DNA of 17,875 nucleotides, taken from positions 1-17,875 of the forward strand of contig CALBAX010000082.1 in NCBI GenBank assembly GCA_937926875.1, written 5' to 3'. The translations under genes were made by a program, and so were the position numbers. Shown here piece after piece: positions 13,553 to 17,875 of the stretch; the first letter of the stretch is position 1; each line of letters begins with the position of its first letter. The stretch is from an uncultured Desulfovibrio sp. (lineage in GTDB: Bacteria > Desulfobacterota > Desulfovibrionia > Desulfovibrionales > Desulfovibrionaceae). A model generated the notes under the pieces. That model worked only from the letters and a program-made list of their open reading frames with translations, did not search any database and had not been told where the DNA came from.

Positions 13553-14620
13553 TCAGCTTTTCTGAACCACCTGCCGTTTTTCGATATAAAAACGGATACA
13601 GCCCCCCTTGAGATGGGCCATGATATTGCCGGGCAGCTGGAAGATGGTGCCGCCCCGGCCTTCCTGCCAGGCCTGATCAAGGGCCAGCAGTGTAGCGGAA
13701 CGGGCCTGACCGCCGGAGAGCCGGGCCAGCCGGGCTACGGCCCGGTGGTAAAGACGCAGCCGCAGGGCCGCATGCGTCTCGCGCAACAGCGCGCGGGGCA
13801 GGGTGATGCTGCCGGAGGTCTCCCGCCAGGGCGAACGGGCAAGATGGCGTTCCAGCTCCTGCTGCCAGTAGTCTCCGTCGATACCGGCCAGATCCCAGAG
13901 GTTGAGGCAGGCTTGCTCAAGGCGGGGGTTCTCCTGTCGCAGGAGGGGAAGGATGGTATGCCGCAGACGGTTGCGGGTATAGCGGGTGTCCGCGTTGCTG
14001 GCGTCTTCCCGCCAGATGATGCCGCAGTGGTGCAGCAGATCTTTCAGGGCACGGTTGTCCGTGCGGAGTAGGGGGCGCAGCAGATGCCGTTCCGCGTCTT
14101 CGGCCCGCATGCCTCCCAGTGCCGGCCAGCCGGTACCGCGCAAAAAACGGAGCATCTGGTCTTCGGCCACATCGCTCCGGTGATGCCCCAGCAGGATGGC
14201 TGTAGCACCGCATGCCAGCCGGGCCTGCTCCAGCAGAGAGTAGCGCGCCAGCCGGGCTGCTTCTTCCGTTCCCAGGCCGTCTTGCTGCGCCAGTCGGGGC
14301 ACATCTGCTGTCAGGATGCGGCAGGGAACGTGCCAGCCCTGACAGAGCCCGGTCACGAAGGCGGTATCCCCGGCGGATTCCGGCCGCAGCTGATGGTCCA
14401 CCGTCGCCACATGCAGTTGCCAGCCATGCCGGGGGGCCAGCAGGGCCATGATGCACAAAAGAGCTGTCGAATCCGCACCGCCGGAAACAGCCAGCAGCCA
14501 GCTTTTACCGTCAGCCATGTTCAGGCTGTCACGACAAAAACGCTCCACATCCAGGCACAGGCGGGCCAGCCGGGAGGGAAGCGTTTGCAGTTCGGGGACA
14601 GGGATCATGCCGCAGGGCAT
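13553..14620 (-). CDS. tilS: tRNA(Ile)-lysidine synthase
   Basis: A 355-residue N-type PP-loop ATPase that attaches lysine to C34 of the CAU-anticodon tRNA-Ile, changing both codon reading and charging. The PP-loop is AVSGGADSTALL (44-55). VDHQLRPES (74-82) and WREDASNADTRYTRNRLRH (203-221) are strong TilS signatures. The usual HHxDDQAET motif reads HHRSDVAED (146-154), so one Asp is Ser and the Gln and Thr are replaced; the domain is otherwise intact. The C-terminal part is shorter than in E. coli (about 430 residues), as in many bacteria. It begins 5 nt after the preceding stop with no strong ribosome site; Met5 (14608) is an alternative start. The gene is expected to be essential if no bypassing tRNA exists. 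Confidence 0.93.
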   Translation of the reverse strand: MPCGMIPVPELQTLPSRLARLCLDVERFCRDSLNMADGKSWLLAVSGGADSTALLCIMALLAPRHGWQLHVATVDHQLRPESAGDTAFVTGLCQGWHVPCRILTADVPRLAQQDGLGTEEAARLARYSLLEQARLACGATAILLGHHRSDVAEDQMLRFLRGTGWPALGGMRAEDAERHLLRPLLRTDNRALKDLLHHCGIIWREDASNADTRYTRNRLRHTILPLLRQENPRLEQACLNLWDLAGIDGDYWQQELERHLARSPWRETSGSITLPRALLRETHAALRLRLYHRAVARLARLSGGQARSATLLALDQAWQEGRGGTIFQLPGNIMAHLKGGCIRFYIEKRQVVQKS

Positions 14621-14625
14621 CCCGT

Positions 14626-14961
14626 TTAGTTGGGGATGTGGAGTTCTTTCAGGGTATCCGTGATGTAGCCCATCATGTGCCGCTGCAGCTCAGGCGAGGC
14701 ATAGGCCACGCATTCGCAGCGGATGCGGCCCCGGGCGCGCACCAGCAGCTCCAGGCGCAGGCTGGTCTCTTCGCATTCCAGTGCCATGACATAGGGGCCG
14801 CACTGGCTTTCGTGCTGCTTCTGCACGGCGCTGAGCATATGGGCAGGGATGGGCAGCCAGTAGATGCCGTCCAGTCCGGCGCCCAGATCCATGGCATCCA
14901 GATGTTCGCACAGACGCTTGGTCTCTTCGGCACGCAGGTCATCGATGAGGAAATAGCGCAT
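14626..14961 (-). CDS. Conserved-looking 111-residue protein of unknown function
   Basis: A 111-residue soluble protein without signal peptide or membrane segment. It begins MRYFLIDDLRAEE and is rich in acidic residues and leucine. The centre (about 54-85) alternates hydrophobic and charged residues (CGPYVMALECEETSLRLELL, then RIRCECVAYA), suggesting a beta-sheet core, and the C-terminal part (about 89-108) is probably helical. It contains Cys18, Cys54, Cys63, Cys82 and Cys84 but no clear metal motif. I do not recognise the family. The ATG overlaps the hemA stop (TAATG) and tilS starts 5 nt after its stop, so it is translated within the hemA-tilS transcript. The tight packing argues that it is a real gene; a role in tetrapyrrole control is only a guess from position. 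Confidence 0.8.
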   Translation of the reverse strand: MRYFLIDDLRAEETKRLCEHLDAMDLGAGLDGIYWLPIPAHMLSAVQKQHESQCGPYVMALECEETSLRLELLVRARGRIRCECVAYASPELQRHMMGYITDTLKELHIPN

Positions 14962-16265
14962 TATTCGTGCTCTCCATTGTTCCGGGCACTACAGGTACAG
15001 CCCTGGTCAAGATTGAAGATGCGGCGCATGAGGCTGATGCGCGGCGCGCTGCCTTCCTGTGACATGGTACCGCGCTTGAGGAACATGATGGGGTCGTGGT
15101 TCAGCTTGCGGACCAGGGCCAGCGCCATGACCTCGATGGCTTCGCGCGTAGCGTCGTCCACATGGCCCAGGCGTTTCAGGGTACGGGCCACTTCTTCGCG
15201 GGCGGCGTTTTCGCCATGCTGGATGAGATCCACGATGGTAGGCTGCACGTCCAGGCTGCACAGCCACTGCCGGAAGATGTCCACTTCCTCGTCCACGATC
15301 TCGGCGGCTTTCTGGGCTTCGTCGCGACGGGTGGCCAGGTTTTCTTCCACCACTTCCTTGAGGTCGTCGATATCGTAAAGATAGACGTTGTCCAGGCCGT
15401 TGACGTCGGGATCGATGTCGCGGGGGACAGCGATGTCGATGAAGAACATGGGCCGGTTCTTGCGCGCCTTGAGCACACCGCGGATGTCACGGGCACGGAT
15501 GACGGGATCCGGCGAACCGGTGGACGTGATGATGATGTCCACTTCCGTCAGATGGGAGGCCAGGGATTCAAAAGGCAGGGCCCGGCCATTGAACTGGCGC
15601 GCCAGTTCCTCACCACGCGAGAACGTACGGTTGGCCACCAGGATCTCGTCCACCCCGGCCTGGAGCAGGTGGGTGGCGGCCAGTTCGGCCATTTCGCCGG
15701 CGCCCACCAGCATGGCCTTGTGGTGCTGCATCTCGCCGAAGATGCGCTTGGCCAGTTCCACGGCGGCATAACTGATGGAAACGGCGCTGGAGGCAACAGC
15801 GGTCTCGGTACGTACACGCTTGGCCACGGAAAACGCCTTGTGCAGCAGGCGGTTGAGGATCACGCCGGTGGCATGGCAGCCGGCCGCCTTGCGGTAGGCG
15901 CTCTTGAGCTGTCCCAAAATTTGGGGCTCGCCCAGGATCATGGAATCCAGGCTGGAAGCCACGGAGAACAGGTGTCGCACGGCATCCATGTTCTTGTAGA
16001 CGTAGACATAGGGCCGGAGCTCTTCAGGCTGGGTACCGCGTGCGGCGGCCCAGCGCTCCAGGATACGGCCCGCCACATCGCCATGACCGGTGGCAAGCAG
16101 TTCCACACGGTTGCAGGTGGAAAGGATCATGGCTTCACCGATGACGTCGTCACACGGCAGTGCCCAATTCTCCCGGCTGCAGAAATCCACAAGGGCGAAA
16201 CGTTCGCGCACGTCCACACCGGCGGTGCGATGGTTCAGGCCAACAAGTACGATATCACAATCCAT
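14961..16265 (-). CDS. hemA: Glutamyl-tRNA reductase
   Basis: A 434-residue NADPH enzyme that reduces glutamyl-tRNA to glutamate-1-semialdehyde, the first committed step of C5-pathway tetrapyrrole synthesis. GLNHRTAGVDVRERFA (9-24) opens the catalytic domain. The nucleophile is Cys51 in LSTCNRVE, matching E. coli Cys50. His98 with LFSVASSLDSMILGEPQILG (99-118) is highly conserved. The NADPH domain has MLVGAGEMAELA (185-196), and a helical dimerisation tail follows. The C-terminus carries a Cys pair (CTCS), unusual for the tail but of unknown meaning. The start lacks an obvious ribosome site and lies 15 nt after the membrane protein gene, suggesting translation by coupling. It feeds heme, siroheme and corrinoids. 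Confidence 0.97.
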   Translation of the reverse strand: MDCDIVLVGLNHRTAGVDVRERFALVDFCSRENWALPCDDVIGEAMILSTCNRVELLATGHGDVAGRILERWAAARGTQPEELRPYVYVYKNMDAVRHLFSVASSLDSMILGEPQILGQLKSAYRKAAGCHATGVILNRLLHKAFSVAKRVRTETAVASSAVSISYAAVELAKRIFGEMQHHKAMLVGAGEMAELAATHLLQAGVDEILVANRTFSRGEELARQFNGRALPFESLASHLTEVDIIITSTGSPDPVIRARDIRGVLKARKNRPMFFIDIAVPRDIDPDVNGLDNVYLYDIDDLKEVVEENLATRRDEAQKAAEIVDEEVDIFRQWLCSLDVQPTIVDLIQHGENAAREEVARTLKRLGHVDDATREAIEVMALALVRKLNHDPIMFLKRGTMSQEGSAPRISLMRRIFNLDQGCTCSARNNGEHE

Positions 16266-16280
16266 ATCAACGTCGGTGGC

Positions 16281-17108
16281 TTAAGGTTTGATGAAGGAAT
16301 GATGCGTTTCCATCAGGGTATTGACGATCACGATGGAAAAAAGGCTCAGGCCGAAGACCAGCACCATCAGGCGGGCAGGCTTGCGGCCGCGCCAGCCGGT
16401 GGCAAGACGTCCATGGAACACATAGGCCATGAGCAGCCAGACGATGATGCTGACCACCTCCTTGGGGTCACCGGTGAAGGTGGCACCGTAGACGGGCTTG
16501 GCCCAGAACAGACCGGAGACGACACCCAGCGTGTACAGCGGGAACGAGGCCGCCACGCCGAAGGCATTGATTTTGTCCAGCAGGGAGAGGGCCGGCATGT
16601 CCTGCCAGAACCCTTCCATGCGCTGCTTGTTCTTGATGCGCCGCTCCAGGAACAGGAACAGGGAGCTGGCGGCAAAAGCCAGGGTCATGAGGCCCATGCT
16701 GAGGAACAGCGCCCCCACGTGCAGGGCATAGAAAGAACCCTTGAGCTGGGGAGGGACCTGCACCACGGCAGAGAGATACGGGGCGGAAACGGCAAACAGG
16801 ATGAGGGCCAGCGGCGTGGCCAGCAGGAGCAGGGCTTCCTGCCTGTAGCGCAAACGGCTGACAAGCCCGCACAGCAGGACGAACCAGGCCAGCATCTGCA
16901 AATAGCCGCCAAGGCTCAGGCCCGAGGGCATGGTCTTATGGAAGCCGAGCAGGAGGGAGCACGTCTGGCAGACGAATCCCAGCCCCGCCAGCCAGCAACC
17001 CAGCCGCCGCCAGAAGGCATTGCGCAGCAGCATGCCGGCCAGACCGGCCACAGTGGCAGCGCCGTAACAACACAGGGTCAGTAGGGTGGAGGTCTCAGGC
17101 GATAACAT
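16281..17108 (-). CDS. CcsA/HemX-family integral membrane protein
   Basis: A 275-residue inner-membrane protein with about eight hydrophobic segments. It matches the cytochrome-c-assembly (CcsA/ResC/HemX) family: His57 (LLGFHKT), His130 in GSFYALHVGALFLSMG, and AKPVYGATFTGDPKEVVSII (203-222) followed by VWLLMAYVFHGRL (223-235). That region corresponds to the WGxxWxWDPKE heme-handling motif of true CcsA, but its tryptophans are replaced (TFTGDPKE), which is closer to HemX. In Bacillus HemX lowers HemA levels, and the gene sits directly before hemA here, so regulation of HemA or a heme-sensing role is favoured over cytochrome c assembly. The start has CGGAG 7 nt upstream and overlaps the preceding gene by 14 nt. 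A longer upstream extension of this frame is rejected. Confidence 0.88.
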   Translation of the reverse strand: MLSPETSTLLTLCCYGAATVAGLAGMLLRNAFWRRLGCWLAGLGFVCQTCSLLLGFHKTMPSGLSLGGYLQMLAWFVLLCGLVSRLRYRQEALLLLATPLALILFAVSAPYLSAVVQVPPQLKGSFYALHVGALFLSMGLMTLAFAASSLFLFLERRIKNKQRMEGFWQDMPALSLLDKINAFGVAASFPLYTLGVVSGLFWAKPVYGATFTGDPKEVVSIIVWLLMAYVFHGRLATGWRGRKPARLMVLVFGLSLFSIVIVNTLMETHHSFIKP

Positions 17109-17790
17109 CAAGCAACTCCGGGATGCGGTCGTGCAGCTTTGGCGGCAGCAGGGCCCGCAGACAGCGCAGGCACGCCTGCCGGTCGCCCTGTTGCAGGTGA
17201 TCCTGCAGGGACGACTGGGCCAGAGCGCGGAACAGGGCCGTATTGTGCCCTGTCTCGTCGTGCAAGGCAAGGACCATGGGACGCAACTGTCCCATCAGAC
17301 GGACCATTTTCTGGCGGGCATCCAGCCAGTTCGCCAGCTCGCCCTTCCAGCGCCGGGAAAGGGCCGGGCTGGCCCCACCGGTGGAAAAGGCCAGGGCCAT
17401 GCTGCCGGAGCGGACCACGGCAGGCACGATGAACGAGCCTTCCGCCGGGGCATCAATGCAGTTGCACAGGATATGGCGTTCCCGGCAGAGGAAGGCGATA
17501 TGCCTGTTGACCGCAGCATTGCCCGTGGCGGCAAAAACCAGCTGACGACCGTCCAGATCTTCGTCACGGAAGGGCCGCTGCTCAAAACGGACGCAGGGCT
17601 GCTCCAGCAACGGACGCAGTTCTGCGGCAGGGGCTTCCATGTCCAGGGCCAGGATCGAGGCCGGTGCGCAATGCAGCAGGCCCTGCAGTTTGCGGCTGCC
17701 GACCCCTCCCAGACCGGCCACAAGGCAGTGCAGGCCGCTCAGGTCCAGAAAAAGGGGGTAAAAGTTTTTTTCAGGGGATTCGTGAGGCAT
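17095..17790 (-). CDS. Precorrin-2 dehydrogenase (SirC/CysG N-terminal type)
   Basis: A 231-residue protein that oxidises precorrin-2 to sirohydrochlorin with NAD, on the way to siroheme and, in sulfate reducers, heme. The NAD-binding loop is VAGLGGVGSRK (24-34). ATGNAAVNRHI (88-98) follows, then CIDAPAEGSFIVPA (111-124) with Asp113, equivalent to the catalytic Asp of CysG and Met8p. FSTGGASPALSRRWKGEL (135-152) is a strong family signature. No methyltransferase domain is fused, so uroporphyrinogen methylation must be encoded elsewhere. The domain could also chelate iron, as Met8p does; SirC-like proteins lack this, and sequence alone does not decide. No clear ribosome site precedes the chosen ATG. 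It heads the minus-strand run leading to hemA, downstream of a hairpin leader. Confidence 0.9.
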   Translation of the reverse strand: MPHESPEKNFYPLFLDLSGLHCLVAGLGGVGSRKLQGLLHCAPASILALDMEAPAAELRPLLEQPCVRFEQRPFRDEDLDGRQLVFAATGNAAVNRHIAFLCRERHILCNCIDAPAEGSFIVPAVVRSGSMALAFSTGGASPALSRRWKGELANWLDARQKMVRLMGQLRPMVLALHDETGHNTALFRALAQSSLQDHLQQGDRQACLRCLRALLPPKLHDRIPELLDVIA

Positions 17791-17820
17791 GGGCAACGTT
17801 CCAGGTAGCGGCCCGGATGC

Positions 17821-17872
17821 ACGACAGCCAGCATGCCACCTGTCGGGGAAAAGGCGGCACACTGGCTGTCGT
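17821..17872. repeat. Imperfect 20-nt-arm inverted repeat upstream of the precorrin-2 dehydrogenase gene
   Basis: ACGACAGCCAG (17821-17831) is perfectly complementary to CTGGCTGTCGT (17862-17872). The arms continue to 17840 and 17853 with 17 of 20 positions paired around a 12-nt loop. It lies 31 nt upstream of the gene start on its leader side and has no following T-run on either strand within the window. It could be a leader RNA structure, a protein site, or part of an element cut by the window edge. Confidence 0.75.
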
Positions 17873-17875
17873 ATC

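Noticed and set aside
15096..17084. A 662-codon open frame on the plus strand across hemA and the HemX-like gene
   Set aside because: It lies antisense to two clearly recognised genes, is dominated by Gly/His/Gln/Asp low-complexity content typical of the antisense frame of GC-rich genes, and shows no family motif.
17109..17270. Upstream extension of the HemX-like frame
   Set aside because: It overlaps the precorrin-2 dehydrogenase gene, is Cys/Arg-rich without motif, and the ATG at 17108 has a good ribosome site and leads straight into the first membrane segment.
1..17875. tRNA, rRNA, CRISPR array, insertion sequence or prophage genes
   Set aside because: Reading both strands I saw no cloverleaf with conserved tRNA arms, no regularly spaced repeats, and no transposase, integrase or phage motif. 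A covariance or repeat search would be needed to exclude divergent RNAs.

Overview
The window is a GC-rich, densely packed bacterial chromosome segment. Gene content and protein style suggest a Desulfovibrio-like sulfate reducer (Desulfovibrionaceae). The pointers are a precorrin-2 dehydrogenase / CcsA-HemX / glutamyl-tRNA reductase cluster, a MEP-pathway cluster mixed with proS and exonuclease VII, and a Tat/Sec-exported redox operon. The taxon is an inference from gene content, not a marker-gene match. I see no rRNA, tRNA, CRISPR, insertion sequence or phage gene.

Layout. (1) 1-440, + strand: the last codons of a dihydrolipoamide dehydrogenase-like gene, then a complete SMR-family (EmrE-like) efflux gene closed by a strong intrinsic terminator. 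(2) 532-3359, - strand: a compact four-gene operon. In transcription order it encodes a two-domain carboxymuconolactone-decarboxylase-like protein, a DUF362 protein, a small cupin and a flavodoxin. All four carry apparent export signals, two of them twin-arginine. A candidate promoter upstream (3417-3445) is overlaid by a 21-bp-period direct repeat. (3) 3599-4699, - strand: the translation-associated ATPase YchF, with its own terminator and a good sigma70-like promoter whose spacer holds a perfect 12-bp palindrome. (4) 5025-13312, + strand: a seven-gene run, ispG-proS-xseA-M23 peptidase-xseB-ispA-dxs, with overlaps or gaps of at most 24 nt, closed by a terminator that looks bidirectional. (5) 13553-17790, - strand: a five-gene run, precorrin-2 dehydrogenase, HemX/CcsA-like membrane protein, hemA, an uncharacterised 111-residue protein and tilS, converging on dxs.

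How the genes work together. Region 4 combines MEP isoprenoid synthesis (dxs first step, ispG penultimate step, ispA prenyl-chain elongation) with prolyl-tRNA charging, both exonuclease VII subunits and a cell-wall hydrolase. Region 5 covers entry into tetrapyrrole synthesis (hemA) and the branch to sirohydrochlorin/siroheme. That fits an organism needing siroheme for dissimilatory sulfite reductase and heme for many c-type cytochromes. Region 2 looks like an envelope-located redox or quinone/electrophile-handling module of unknown substrate, and is the most open functional question here.

The strongest unexplained non-coding-like structure is a perfect 16-bp inverted repeat with a 6-nt loop inside the 5' end of xseA (7880-7917). 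Second is an imperfect 52-nt hairpin in the leader of the precorrin-2 dehydrogenase operon at the right edge (17821-17872).
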